Notes under the pieces: generated by a model
Seen by the model: only the letters and a program-made list of their open reading frames with translations
What the model was told of the DNA's origin: nothing
The model's database searches: none
Assembly (NCBI RefSeq): GCF_004403305.1
Contig: NZ_SOHE01000006.1
Location: 1-64,000, forward strand
Source of the DNA: Cryobacterium frigoriphilum
GTDB lineage: Bacteria; Actinomycetota; Actinomycetes; Actinomycetales; Microbacteriaceae
Direction: 5' to 3'
Length of the DNA stretch: 64,000 nucleotides
Shown: positions 24,107 through 32,924 of the stretch, in pieces
How the letters are laid out: the number at the start of each line of letters is the position of its first letter
Numbering within the stretch: the stretch's first letter is position 1
Made by a program: the position numbers and the translations under genes

Positions 24107-25627
24107 ATGGACGCCTTCAACAACCTGGGTCTCGGATTCTCCGTTGCCTTCGAGCCCATGAACCTGCTGTTCGTCTTCGTGGGTGTGGTCATCGGCACCG
24201 CCATCGGCGTGCTGCCGGGCCTCGGCCCGACGGCCACGATCGCGCTGTTGCTGCCGATCACCTACACGATGGACGCCACGAGTGCCGTCATCATGCTCGC
24301 GGGCATCTACTACGGTTCGATGTATGGCGGAACGATCACGTCGGTGCTGCTGCGCATTCCGGGCGAGGCGGCATCCGTGGTGACCACCTTCGACGGCTAT
24401 CAGATGACCAAGCAGGGCCGCGCGGGACCCGCGCTCGGAATCAGTGCGATCGGCAGCTTCATCGGCGGCACCGTCGCCATCATCGGGCTGACATTTCTCG
24501 CGCCCCTGCTGGCGCAGGTCGCCGTCGCAGTGGGCCCCGCCTCCTATGTCGCGATCATGGTGCTCGGGCTCTTTCTCGTGACGTCCCTCGGCACGGGATC
24601 CACGATGAAGAGCCTCTGCATGGCCGCGATCGGCCTGCTGCTCTCGACCGTCGGCCAGGACCCGATCACGGGCACGGCCCGCTTCACCTTCGGCATTCCC
24701 TCCCTGCTCGGCGGCTTCGACTTCGTCGCCATCGCGATGGGCCTGTTCGGTGTCGGCCAGCTCCTGCACAGCCTCGAACGCACCGAAAAGGCGCAGGCGA
24801 TCACGACGAAGATCAAGAACATCTGGCCCTCACGCAAGGATTTCCGGGACTCCTCCGGTGCCATCGCACGCGGTTCGCTGCTCGGCTTCGTGATCGGCGT
24901 TCTGCCCGGTGGGGGTGGGGTCATTTCTTCCCTCGCTTCCTACGCGCTCGAGAAGCGCCGAGCGAAAGACCCGTCACGGTTCGGTAAGGGTGCCATCGAG
25001 GGGGTTGCGGGACCAGAGACAGCGAACAACGCGTCGTCGACATCCGCTTTCATCCCGCTGCTGATTCTCGGTATCCCGTCCAACGTGGTGCTCGCGATGC
25101 TTTATGGGGCCTTGCTGCTGCAGGGGATCACACCCGGCCCGTCGCTGATCGAGGATCGGCCGGACATTTTCTGGGGCGTCATAGCGTCGATGTACATCGG
25201 CAACGTCATGCTCGTGATTCTCAATATTCCGCTGATCGGCATCTTCATTCAAATGCTGCGGGTCAGAACCGGCATTCTGGCGACCTTCGCGCTCATGGTC
25301 GTCATGGTGGGCGTGTACTCGATCAACAACAATCCCTTCGACATGTGGGTGGTGCTGATCTTCGGTGTCTTCGGTTGGATCATGATCAAGACCGGCTTCG
25401 ACCCCGGGCCGCTCGTGCTGGCCTTCATTCTCGGGCCGATCCTGGAACGGTCATTTCGCCAGTCGATGCTCATCTCCGACGGCAGCTTCGGCATCTTCGT
25501 CACCGATCCGATCTCGGCGACGATCTTCGGGGTGCTCGCGGTCTTCCTGACCTACTCGTTCATCAGTCGCCGACGTCGCGCGAAGGCTGCTGCGGCTCCC
25601 GCGCGCGCGGGGGCGGACGCGCAGTAG
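24107..25627 (+). CDS. tctA: Tripartite tricarboxylate transporter large permease TctA
   Basis: A 506-residue TctA permease with about ten to twelve membrane helices. Hallmark loops are present in both halves: GVLPGLGPTATIALLLPITY with YYGSMYGGTITSVLLRIPGEA, and the second-half counterpart GVLPGGGGVISSLASYALEKR and ETANNASSTSAFIPLLILGIPSN. It moves the carboxylate delivered by TctC. Ends the transporter operon. Confidence 0.94.
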   Translation: MDAFNNLGLGFSVAFEPMNLLFVFVGVVIGTAIGVLPGLGPTATIALLLPITYTMDATSAVIMLAGIYYGSMYGGTITSVLLRIPGEAASVVTTFDGYQMTKQGRAGPALGISAIGSFIGGTVAIIGLTFLAPLLAQVAVAVGPASYVAIMVLGLFLVTSLGTGSTMKSLCMAAIGLLLSTVGQDPITGTARFTFGIPSLLGGFDFVAIAMGLFGVGQLLHSLERTEKAQAITTKIKNIWPSRKDFRDSSGAIARGSLLGFVIGVLPGGGGVISSLASYALEKRRAKDPSRFGKGAIEGVAGPETANNASSTSAFIPLLILGIPSNVVLAMLYGALLLQGITPGPSLIEDRPDIFWGVIASMYIGNVMLVILNIPLIGIFIQMLRVRTGILATFALMVVMVGVYSINNNPFDMWVVLIFGVFGWIMIKTGFDPGPLVLAFILGPILERSFRQSMLISDGSFGIFVTDPISATIFGVLAVFLTYSFISRRRRAKAAAAPARAGADAQ

Positions 25628-25691
25628 CGGGGTGCGGGCGCTGCTAGCGTGAAACCATGCGCGCACCCCGACCTCGACCCGGCCGTACCCG

Positions 25692-26585
25692 GTGATCGGC
25701 GTCATCCTCGCGCTCACCTCTGCCGCGGCCTACGGAGTCAGCGACTTCCTGGGCGGCCTCGCCTCTCGGCGGGTGGCCGCCCTGCGGGTGATCCTGGTCT
25801 CGTATCCGCTGTCGGCGATCATCGTGACCGTGCTCGCGGTGTTCGTCGGCGGAACGCCGTCGTGGCACGCCATGCTGTTTGGGGCGGCGTCGGGGGTGGC
25901 CCTGGCCCTGGCGATGTGGTGGTTCTACATCGCACTCGCCGAGGGCCCGATGAGCGTCGTCTCGCCCATGACCGCGGTACTCGTCGCCGGCATCCCGGTC
26001 ATCGTCGGTGTCGCCCTGGGCGAGCGGCCGTCGGTCGTCTCGTTCGTCGGGGTCGGCCTCGCGATCATCGCAGTGCTGCTGGTCAGCCGCGAACCGACGG
26101 ATGCCCCGGCCGGCCCAACGGTTGCCGGCACCCTCACGCCCGGCCACATGGCCCGGTCCGCCCCACGCTTCACTCGCCGCGTGGCCTGGTTCACGATCGG
26201 CTCCGGCACCTTCTTCGCGCTCGCGTTCATCTTCGTGCACCAGATCGAGGCCGGCACCGGGCTGTGGCCGCTGGTCGCGTCGCGGGGCGTGGCATCCGTC
26301 ATCGTGATCGCGGTGGCCGTGGCCACCCGGCAGCACGGCCTGCTGCCACGCGGCATCGTGGGTATCGCCGTGATCATCGCGCTGCTCGATGTGGCCGCGA
26401 ACGTGACCATGCTCTACGCCTTCCAGGGCGGACTGTTATCGCTGGTCAGCGTGCTGATCGCGCTCTACCCGGCGGTCACCGTGCTGCTGGCCGTGCTCGT
26501 GCTCAAGGAACGCGTCGGCCGGCTGCAAGTGGTTGGCATGGGGCTCGCGCTCGCGGCCATCGCGGCAATCGCCATCAACGGCTGA
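25692..26585 (+). CDS. EamA/DMT family transporter
   Basis: A 297-residue ten-helix DMT transporter with two EamA repeats (ALTSAAAYGVSDFLGGLASRR opening the first; WFTIGSGTFFALAFIFVHQ the second, ending VLVLKERVGRLQVVGMGLALAAIAAIAING). Start is GTG at 25692. It stands alone between the tct operon and the sigma-factor pair; substrate unknown. It shares family but little sequence with the transporter at 837. Confidence 0.85.
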   Translation: MIGVILALTSAAAYGVSDFLGGLASRRVAALRVILVSYPLSAIIVTVLAVFVGGTPSWHAMLFGAASGVALALAMWWFYIALAEGPMSVVSPMTAVLVAGIPVIVGVALGERPSVVSFVGVGLAIIAVLLVSREPTDAPAGPTVAGTLTPGHMARSAPRFTRRVAWFTIGSGTFFALAFIFVHQIEAGTGLWPLVASRGVASVIVIAVAVATRQHGLLPRGIVGIAVIIALLDVAANVTMLYAFQGGLLSLVSVLIALYPAVTVLLAVLVLKERVGRLQVVGMGLALAAIAAIAING

Positions 26586-26607
26586 GCCAAAACTTTTTTC
26601 TCGCGGC

Positions 26608-26636
26608 TGTCCTATCGGGCGGGGGCTGTTCGTTCC
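26608..26636 (+). promoter_or_regulatory. Candidate ECF42-type promoter
   Basis: TGTCCT (26608-26613), a 17-nt gap and CGTTCC (26631-26636) resemble the TGTCGA / CGTC boxes I recall for ECF42 promoters. It lies 55 nt before the DGPF gene, consistent with the sigma factor driving its own partner. Confidence 0.4.
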
Positions 26637-26643
26637 TAAGGTA

Positions 26644-26663
26644 GATCCATCATCCGATGGATC
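26644..26663. promoter_or_regulatory. Perfect palindrome in DGPF leader
   Basis: GATCCATC-ATCC-GATGGATC is a perfect 8-4-8 palindrome, 28 nt before the DGPF start and just after the proposed promoter. It could be a repressor site or an RNA hairpin. Confidence 0.5.
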
Positions 26664-26690
26664 CCCACGAAGAACCGTGAAGGAGCAATC

Positions 26691-27101
26691 ATGCCCAGCT
26701 ATGTCGCACTCATCTACACGCCCGACGTCGATTGGAGCGCCCCCGAATACGCCGGTGAGATGGCCGAATACGGCGCCTTCGGCGAAGCGGCCGCGAGCGT
26801 CATTCGCGGCGGTGCCGCGCTGTACCACACGCCCACCGCGACGACCGTGCGGGTCACCGGCGGCAAGGGCGGCGACGTCGTGCTCAGCGACGGCCCATAC
26901 GCCGAGACCAAGGAGGCCCTCACCGGCTTCTACCTGCTCGAGTGCACCGACCTCGACGAGGCCATCAGGGTCGCGTCGATGATCCCCGGCGCTTGGAACG
27001 GCGCCGTCGAGGTGCGTCCGGCGCTGCCGATGACGGCGCCGACGGATGCCGACGCGTCGGCCCCGGGTGCGGAAGCGCGCCCGACATCGGTCACCACCTG
27101 A
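26691..27101 (+). CDS. YCII/DGPF domain protein, ECF42 partner
   Basis: A 136-residue DGPF protein of the YCII superfamily. MPSYVALIYTPDVDW opens the domain, VLSDGPYAETKEALTGFYLLEC carries the DGPF/Y-type signature, and a disordered Ala/Thr-rich tail of ~30 residues follows. Such proteins are the standard partners of ECF42 sigma factors; their chemical role is unknown. GAAGGAG precedes the ATG. The sigma gene starts one base after the stop. Confidence 0.88.
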   Translation: MPSYVALIYTPDVDWSAPEYAGEMAEYGAFGEAAASVIRGGAALYHTPTATTVRVTGGKGGDVVLSDGPYAETKEALTGFYLLECTDLDEAIRVASMIPGAWNGAVEVRPALPMTAPTDADASAPGAEARPTSVTT

Positions 27102-27102
27102 C

Positions 27103-28359
27103 GTGAGTGCTGCCGGGGCCGACCCCGCCCGCGCCCCGCACCTCGACGAGCCGACCGGGCTCGCCGAGGTGCTGCGGCGTGAACGGCGGCAGGTGCTTGC
27201 CTCGCTGACCCGGCTCACCGGCAACCTCGACGTCGCCGAAGACGCCGTGCAGGAGGCCTCGATCATCGCCCTCGCGACCTGGCCGCGCACCGGGCTGCCG
27301 CCCAATCCGCGGGCCTGGCTGATCGTGGCCGCGAAACGACGGGCCATCGATGAGCTGCGCCGGGAAGCCACCCGGCCAGGCAAAGAGAGGGAGGCGATCA
27401 CCCTGGCCCTGCAATGCGCCCCCGATGACTTTTCCGTCGGGGTGCTGCGCGACGATCAGTTGCGCCTCATCTTCACCTGCTGTCACCCCGCACTCGCGCC
27501 CGAGGCGCAGGTCGCCCTGAGCCTGCGCGTGCTCTGCGGCCTCAGCGTCGCCGAGGTCGCCCGGCTGCTGCTGGTGCCGGAGGCGACCATGGCCAAACGC
27601 CTCACGCGAGCGCGGGGCAAGATCGCGGCCGCGGGCATCCGCTACCGGGTACCCGACGCGGCTGACCTGCCCGAACGGATGCGCCTGGTCGCCACGAGCG
27701 TGTTTCTGCTGTTCACCGAGGGCTACGCCTCGCGCTCGGCCGGGCTGCATGAGCGGCGCCAGCTCGCCGAGGAGGCCGTGCGGCTCGGCCGGCTGCTCGT
27801 GGCGCTGCTGCCGGGGGAGGCCGTGCTCGAGGGGCTGCTCGCGACGATGCTGCTGCAGCACTCACGCCGCGATGCCCGCTTCGACGAGGCCGGGGACATC
27901 GTGCTGCTCGCCGATCAGGACCGCGCCCGGTGGGACCGCGCGCTCGCCGCGGAGGGCGTGACGCGGGCGGCCGAGGCCATCCGCCTGAGCAGCGTCGTGC
28001 CGGAGCGCTTCGCGGTCGTCGCGGCGATCGCGGCCTGTCATGCCCTCGCAGCGGATGCCTCAGCCACCGACTGGAGCGCGATCGTCGCCTGGTACGACGT
28101 GCTCGTCGTGCTCGACGCGAGCCCGGTGGTGCTGCTCAACCGGGCCGCGGCCGTCGCCGAAACCGGCCAGACCGTGCTCGCCCTCGAGCAGGTCGAGGCG
28201 CTCACCGGGCTGGAGGGCTACTTCTGGTGGCATGCGAGCCGCGCGGAACTGTTGCGGCGCCTCGGCCGGCCGCGGGAGGCATCCGCCGCCGCCGCCGTGG
28301 CCGCCGGCCTCACGGAAAGCGCCGCCCAGCGCCGCCTGTTGGCCCGCCGCTACCCCTGA
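27103..28359 (+). CDS. RNA polymerase sigma factor, ECF42 type with TPR-like extension
   Basis: A 418-residue ECF sigma factor. Region 2 covers about residues 25-95 (LTGNLDVAEDAVQEASIIAL ... PNPRAWLIVAAKRRAIDELRR) and region 4 about 135-185 (LSLRVLCGLSVAEVARLLLVPEATMAKRLTRARGKI). The remaining ~220 residues are the helical C-terminal extension typical of ECF42, which controls activity; no separate anti-sigma gene is present. GTG at 27103 is right after the DGPF stop, so the two are coupled. Confidence 0.9.
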   Translation: MSAAGADPARAPHLDEPTGLAEVLRRERRQVLASLTRLTGNLDVAEDAVQEASIIALATWPRTGLPPNPRAWLIVAAKRRAIDELRREATRPGKEREAITLALQCAPDDFSVGVLRDDQLRLIFTCCHPALAPEAQVALSLRVLCGLSVAEVARLLLVPEATMAKRLTRARGKIAAAGIRYRVPDAADLPERMRLVATSVFLLFTEGYASRSAGLHERRQLAEEAVRLGRLLVALLPGEAVLEGLLATMLLQHSRRDARFDEAGDIVLLADQDRARWDRALAAEGVTRAAEAIRLSSVVPERFAVVAAIAACHALAADASATDWSAIVAWYDVLVVLDASPVVLLNRAAAVAETGQTVLALEQVEALTGLEGYFWWHASRAELLRRLGRPREASAAAAVAAGLTESAAQRRLLARRYP

Positions 28360-28363
28360 GCTT

Positions 28364-28467
28364 GCCGCCGCGTGGCGAATGCAGGACGGATTGCGTGTTC
28401 GTCGGCACAAGCAGGATGAATTGGCCTGTTTTCGCGGTCAGGTCCTGCTTTCGCCACACGTCGGCGG
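28364..28467. repeat. Long inverted repeat between convergent genes
   Basis: Left arm GCCGCCGCGTGGCGAATGCA then GGAC (28364-28386), right arm GTCCTGCTTTCGCCACACG then TCGGCGG (28442-28467). The 55-nt middle contains smaller complementary words (GCAGGATGAA, GGTCCTGC). It fills almost all of the gap between the sigma gene and purQ. Confidence 0.7.
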
Positions 28468-28479
28468 CGGGGAGAGGTG

Positions 28480-29178
28480 TTAGGCGTTGACGAGGGCGCG
28501 GGCGATGACCGAGGTGAAGAAGGTGAGACCGTCGACGCCGCTCGACATCGCCTGAGCGGTGTCGGGGCCGAAGCCGGCCTCGACCGCGTGCTCGGGATGC
28601 GGCATCAGGCCCACGACGTTGCCGCGGGCGTTCGTGACGCCGGCGATGTCGCCCAGCGACCCGTTCGGGTTGACGCCGATGTAGCGGGCCACGATGCGGC
28701 CCTCACCCTCGAGCCGTTCCAGCGTCTCACTGGAGGCCATGAAGGAGCCTTCGCCGTTTTTGAGCGGGATGGTGATTTCCTGGTTGGCCGTGAAACCGGT
28801 CGTCCAGTCGCTCGTCGAGTTCTCGATGCGCAGTTGCTGGTCGCGGCAGATGAAGCGGCCGGCTTCGTTGCGGATCAGACCGCCCTCCAGCAGGTGCGCC
28901 TCGGTCAGCATCTGGAAGCCGTTGCAGATTCCGAGCACGGGCATGCCGCCGTTGGCCGCGTCGATGACCTCGGCCATGATCGGCGAGAGGCTCGCGATGG
29001 CTCCGGCACGCAGGTAGTCGCCGTAGCTGAACCCACCCGGCAGCACGAGCGCGTCGACACCGTGCAGGTCGTGCTCGCCGTGCCAGAGGGCGACCGGCTC
29101 GGCGCCGGCGAGGCGGATGGCGCGCTGGGCGTCCCGGTCGTCGAGCGAGCCGGGAAAGGTGACGACGCCGATGCGCAC
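28480..29178 (-). CDS. purQ: Phosphoribosylformylglycinamidine synthase glutaminase subunit PurQ
   Basis: A 232-residue class I glutamine amidotransferase that supplies ammonia to Pur[16 protein letters not shown] holds the oxyanion region, the nucleophile is Cys in [12 protein letters not shown], and the His-Glu pair is in MPHPEHAVE near the C-terminus. GTG at 29178 overlaps the purS stop by one base. Confidence 0.96.
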   Translation of the reverse strand: MRIGVVTFPGSLDDRDAQRAIRLAGAEPVALWHGEHDLHGVDALVLPGGFSYGDYLRAGAIASLSPIMAEVIDAANGGMPVLGICNGFQMLTEAHLLEGGLIRNEAGRFICRDQQLRIENSTSDWTTGFTANQEITIPLKNGEGSFMASSETLERLEGEGRIVARYIGVNPNGSLGDIAGVTNARGNVVGLMPHPEHAVEAGFGPDTAQAMSSGVDGLTFFTSVIARALVNA

Positions 29179-29453
29179 TAGTTGACCGCCGCAGCCGCCG
29201 CGACGGACTCGACGACGTGGATGCCCACGACGTCTTCGATCACGGAGTTGGAGAGCACGGAGTCGGCGAGTTCGGTGACGGCGGCGAGGGCCGCGGCATC
29301 CGCCGGTCCGTCAACGGTGATTTCGAAACGCTTGCCGACGCGCACGGCGCTGAACTGCGTCTGGCCGAGGCGGCCGAGGGCCCGGGCGACGGCCTTGCCC
29401 TGCGGGTCCAGCAGCTCGGCCTTGGGCATAACTTCAACGACGATTACAGACAC
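29178..29453 (-). CDS. purS: Phosphoribosylformylglycinamidine synthase subunit PurS
   Basis: A 91-residue PurS, the small structural bridge between PurQ and Pur[29 protein letters not shown] and RVGKRFEI are the family pattern. About ten residues longer than usual at the C-terminus ([11 protein letters not shown]). First gene of purS-purQ. Confidence 0.92.
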   Translation of the reverse strand: MSVIVVEVMPKAELLDPQGKAVARALGRLGQTQFSAVRVGKRFEITVDGPADAAALAAVTELADSVLSNSVIEDVVGIHVVESVAAAAAVN

Positions 29454-29534
29454 GGTGCACTCCAGAAAGGCTCGAGGTGGCCAGAAAGGCTCGAGGTGAT
29501 TAGTTCGATTGTACAGGCCTGCGCTCCCGCCCGA

Positions 29535-29599
29535 TCAGACCGCCCGCTCAGACCGCCCCGCCGCTCTGCCCGCTCAGACCGCCCCGCCGCTCTGCCCGA
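29535..29599. repeat. Tandem duplication of the kynU 3' end
   Basis: The 26-bp unit TCAGACCGCCCCGCCGCTCT plus GCCCGA at the kynU stop (29574-29599) is repeated almost exactly downstream of the gene at 29548-29573, with a 13-bp partial third unit at 29535. The copies repeat the coding end and stop codon outside the gene. Confidence 0.85.
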
Positions 29600-30875
29600 T
29601 CAGGATGCCGCGCAGCACATCCCGAATCGCGGCGACGCCCTCGTAGGTCTCCACAAAGCTCGTGCTGAGCGGCGCGAGCCCGATGCGCAGGCCATCCGGC
29701 GCGCGAAAGTCGGGGATCACGTCGTTCGCCCAGAGAATCTCGGTCACCTGCCGCATCGACGGGTGGTCGATCGTGACGTGTCCGCCGCGGTGTGTGCTCT
29801 CCCGGGGCGAGGCCACCGTGACGCCCATTGGCGCGAGCCAGTCGTCGACGAGCGTGAGGGCGAACTCGGTCAGCGCGACCGACTTCGCCCGTACCTCCCC
29901 GATCGTGGCCTGCTCGATCATCGCGATGGTGTCCTGCATCGCGAGCATGCCCACGACGGCGGGCGTTCCGCTCATGAAGCGACGGATGCCGGTGGCCGGC
30001 ACATAGCCCGGCCCCATCAGGAAGATGTCCTGGGTGCCCATCCAACCCTGAATGGGCTGGGCGAGCACGTCCTGCAGGTCGCGGCGCACGTAGCCGAAGG
30101 CCGGCGCACCCGGGCCGCCGCTGAGGTATTTGTACGAGCAGCCGACGGCGAGGTCAACGTCGCAGAGGTCGAGTTCGACCGGGACCGAGCCGACGGAGTG
30201 GCTGAGATCCCAGAGCACGAGGGCGTCCTGGGTGTGGGCGACCCGGGTGATGGCGCGCATGTCGGCGAGAAAACCGGAGCGGTAGGCGACATGGCTGAGC
30301 AGCACGAGGGCGGTCTGCGGCCCGACAACGGCACGCACCTGCTCGGGTGTGACGCCCGCGGCAGGATCGCTCGTGATCCACCGCAGGGTGAGGCCGCGTT
30401 CGGCGGCGATCCCCTCGAGCACGTACCGGTCGGTGGGGAAGTTGTCGCTGTCGAGCACGATTTCGGTACGCCCCGGCCGGGCATCGACGGCGGCGCGAGC
30501 CAGCTTGTAGAGCAGCACGGTCGTCGAGTCGCCGACGAAGACCTGCCGTGGTCCGGCGCCGAGGGCCGCGCGGCCGAGGTCGTCGCCGATCTGCAGGGGC
30601 AGTTCCATCCACTCGTCGTCCCAGCCGCGAATGAGGCGGGTGCCCCAGGCGCCGGTGATGAACGCGGCGATGCGTTCGGCGGCCGCCTTCGTCGGGCGCC
30701 CGAGGGAGTTGCCGTCGAGGTAGGCGATCGGATTGGGGAGGGCGGCGGCCGGGTCGGCGCTGCCGTCGGCCACCGTGCCGATGAAGCGTGCCCGGTAGTG
30801 ACCGAGCCCGTCGATGCGGTCCTGCCGACGCGCGAACGCGAGGTGGCTGTCGGTGAGCGGAGCGGTCGGGGTCAT
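29574..30875 (-). CDS. kynU: Kynureninase
   Basis: A 433-residue PLP enzyme that splits kynurenine into anthranilate and alanine. YLDGNSLGRPTK, the IRGWDDEWMELP block, WDLSHSVGSVPVELD and the PLP lysine in GCSYKYLSGGPGAPAF are diagnostic, as is GWMGTQDIFLM. The start at 30875 is chosen because it gives an ATGA overlap with the amidohydrolase and the normal length. Last gene of the kynA operon. No anthranilate-degrading genes are adjacent. Confidence 0.95.
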   Translation of the reverse strand: MTPTAPLTDSHLAFARRQDRIDGLGHYRARFIGTVADGSADPAAALPNPIAYLDGNSLGRPTKAAAERIAAFITGAWGTRLIRGWDDEWMELPLQIGDDLGRAALGAGPRQVFVGDSTTVLLYKLARAAVDARPGRTEIVLDSDNFPTDRYVLEGIAAERGLTLRWITSDPAAGVTPEQVRAVVGPQTALVLLSHVAYRSGFLADMRAITRVAHTQDALVLWDLSHSVGSVPVELDLCDVDLAVGCSYKYLSGGPGAPAFGYVRRDLQDVLAQPIQGWMGTQDIFLMGPGYVPATGIRRFMSGTPAVVGMLAMQDTIAMIEQATIGEVRAKSVALTEFALTLVDDWLAPMGVTVASPRESTHRGGHVTIDHPSMRQVTEILWANDVIPDFRAPDGLRIGLAPLSTSFVETYEGVAAIRDVLRGILIGQSGGAV

Positions 30876-31849
30876 CGGAGGGCCTCTCGAGGGGCGGAAT
30901 CGGGCGCGGAATCGGGTGCGGGGAGGGGGCCGGACACGCTGCGGGCCGTGCACAACCAGTCGGCGAATGCCTGCCGGGAGGCGGGCCGTGGGCCGGCAAT
31001 TCGGGTGTGACGCAGCGCCGGCCCCCAGTCGATGCCGAGCGCAGCGCCGTCGTCATCAGACGTGAGCGTCGCGATCACGGCATCCGTCGACAACCCGGCG
31101 GCGAGCAGCGCGCCGATCTCCCGCCGATTCAGGCCCACCGGCAACGGCCCGTTTCCGAGGTCGGTGCCGTACAGCATCCGTCCGCCGTGGGCGTGAAACC
31201 GGCCCAGATTATCCACGGCGGTGTCGAATTCGCGGCTCGGCCGGCCCCAGCCGTGGATGTCGAGGGTGCTGATCCAGGTCATGCTCCCGGCCATCGCCGC
31301 GATCAGTTCGTCGTCGAGCCGTTCGCTGAACGGGGTGTGGGCGAAGGCGTCGACGCCGGCCGTGAACGCCCGCTGCGCCTGTCCCCGGCCCTGCGCGTGA
31401 ACGACCACGGTGACCCCGCGGTCGTGGGCGCGCCCGACGATCGCCGCGAGCACATCACCCGGGAAGACCGGTCCGGCAGCCGAATTGAGCGTGATTTTCA
31501 CGACGGATGCGCCTCCGGCGAGCTGCCGATCGACCGCGCCCGCCGCATCCGTCGCCCCGTTCCCCGGTGCGCCGCTGACCTCGCAGACGCTGCCGGGCGG
31601 CGCCCAGCCGGCCCGGCTCGGATATCCGCCCGGGGCGGTGAGCAACTGCCCGGCGCCGCGAACGCAGAGCCGGTCGGCGCCGGACGCGCCCGACCCGAGC
31701 CTCCAGCCACCGAGGTCGAGCACCCGGCTGATGCCGCCGGCCAGCAGCGCGGCCGGCGCCGCGGCATCCGCGAGGGCGAGGTGAACGTGGGCGTCGAGAA
31801 AACCCGGCAGCACGGTGTCGGTCGCGGTGCTCGGGCCGGCCGCTGTCAT
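30872..31849 (-). CDS. Metal-dependent amidohydrolase in the kynurenine operon
   Basis: A 325-residue amidohydrolase-superfamily protein with a complete metal site: His21 and His23 (FLDAHVHLA), a candidate carboxylated Lys118 (VVKITLN), His151 (VVVHAQG), His171 (FAHTPFS) and Asp230 (YGTDLGNG). It overlaps kynA and kynU by 4 nt on each side. The cluster needs an N-formylkynurenine formamidase between these two steps and has no KynB or alpha/beta-hydrolase type enzyme, so this protein is a natural candidate for that reaction. That role is inference; it could instead act on another cyclic amide or imidazolone. Confidence 0.8.
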   Translation of the reverse strand: MTAAGPSTATDTVLPGFLDAHVHLALADAAAPAALLAGGISRVLDLGGWRLGSGASGADRLCVRGAGQLLTAPGGYPSRAGWAPPGSVCEVSGAPGNGATDAAGAVDRQLAGGASVVKITLNSAAGPVFPGDVLAAIVGRAHDRGVTVVVHAQGRGQAQRAFTAGVDAFAHTPFSERLDDELIAAMAGSMTWISTLDIHGWGRPSREFDTAVDNLGRFHAHGGRMLYGTDLGNGPLPVGLNRREIGALLAAGLSTDAVIATLTSDDDGAALGIDWGPALRHTRIAGPRPASRQAFADWLCTARSVSGPLPAPDSAPDSAPREALR

Positions 31850-32700
31850 GACCCGATTTCGGTGCGTACCGCGAACAGCTCGGGAAAGAAGGTGAGTTCG
31901 AGGGCCTTCTGCAGAAATGCGGCGCCGCTCGAGCCGCCGGTGCCGTGTTTCATGCCGATGATGCGCTGCACGGTCTTGAGGTGGCGAAAACGCCAGAGCT
32001 GAAAGTTATCCTCGAGGTCGACGAGTTCCTCACAGGCCTCGTAGGCGGCCCAGTTGTCGTCGGCGTTCTCGTAGATGCCGCGGAAGGTCTGCACGAGCTC
32101 GGCATGCAGCACCCAGGCCTCGGTCACGTCGCGCTCGAGCACGTCGGTCGGCACCGCGTACCCGGCGCGTGCCAGATAGCGCAGAAACTCGTCGTAGAGG
32201 CTCGGGGCGTCGAGCATCTCGGTCAGCAGGGCGTGCGCGTGCGGGTCGGACTCGAACACGCTCAGCATGCGCCGATTCTTGTTGCCGAGCGCGAATTCCA
32301 CGGCTCGGTACTGGTACGACTGGAATCCGCTCGAATTGCCGAGAAAGCCACGAAATTGGGCGTACTCGGTGGGGGTCAGCGTCGCGAGCACCGACCACTG
32401 CTCGGTCAGGGTGCGCTGAATGTGCTTGACCCTGGCGATGCGCTTCAGCGCGGGGGCGAGCTCGTCGCGGCGCAGCGACGCGGTCGCCGCTCGCAGCTCG
32501 TGCAGCACGAGTTTGAGCCACAGTTCGGTGGTCTGATGCTGAATGATGAAGAGCAGTTCGTCGTGGTGCTCCGGCTCGCTGACCGGTTTCTGGGCGCCGA
32601 GCAGGGTGTCGAGGTCGAGATAGGAGCCGTAGCTCATCCGCTGCCGAAAGTCGGTCACGATCTGCGGATCGAACTCTCGGGTGTTGTTCTCGACCGGCAC
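31846..32700 (-). CDS. kynA: Tryptophan 2,3-dioxygenase
   Basis: A 284-residue haem dioxygenase that opens the indole ring of tryptophan to N-formylkynurenine. His55 in [14 protein letters not shown] is the distal substrate-contact residue; the proximal haem His is in the C-terminal [17 protein letters not shown] region, followed by [11 protein letters not shown]. The GTG start at 32700 has CGGAG 6 nt upstream and gives the family length; an ATG further upstream (32742) is in frame but less likely. First gene of kynA-amidohydrolase-kynU. Confidence 0.95.
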   Translation of the reverse strand: MPVENNTREFDPQIVTDFRQRMSYGSYLDLDTLLGAQKPVSEPEHHDELLFIIQHQTTELWLKLVLHELRAATASLRRDELAPALKRIARVKHIQRTLTEQWSVLATLTPTEYAQFRGFLGNSSGFQSYQYRAVEFALGNKNRRMLSVFESDPHAHALLTEMLDAPSLYDEFLRYLARAGYAVPTDVLERDVTEAWVLHAELVQTFRGIYENADDNWAAYEACEELVDLEDNFQLWRFRHLKTVQRIIGMKHGTGGSSGAAFLQKALELTFFPELFAVRTEIGS

Positions 32701-32875
32701 GATAGCTCCGTTTCTGCTGCGCTGGCCCGGGCGTCGCGGCACGGGTCCTGCTCTGAATTGTGCGGGCTGACGCGCTCAGACGCAACACGGCGCGCACCAA
32801 TCGATGCCGGTGGCGGCGACACGCGGGCCCGCCGAAAACTATTCCACCAATCTGGGCGCGTGATACCACGACTCA

Positions 32876-32891
32876 CGGAGGTTTCCCTCCG
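32876..32891. promoter_or_regulatory. Operator candidate between kynA and tetR
   Basis: CGGAGG-TTTC-CCTCCG is a 6-4-6 palindrome, extended by ACTC/GAGT with a one-base gap, 34 nt before the tetR start in the 224-bp divergent region. It fits TetR autoregulation and perhaps control of the kyn operon. Confidence 0.45.
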
Positions 32892-32924
32892 AGTAACCCA
32901 GACACGGCACCTAGAATCGAGTCC

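Noticed and set aside
13804-25627. Recent horizontal island
   Set aside because: The cluster is coherent, but base composition looks like the rest apart from AT-rich promoter gaps, and there is no integrase, tRNA junction or flanking repeat to support transfer.
29535-29599. rho-independent terminator of kynU
   Set aside because: The repeat is direct, not inverted, and there is no T-run.
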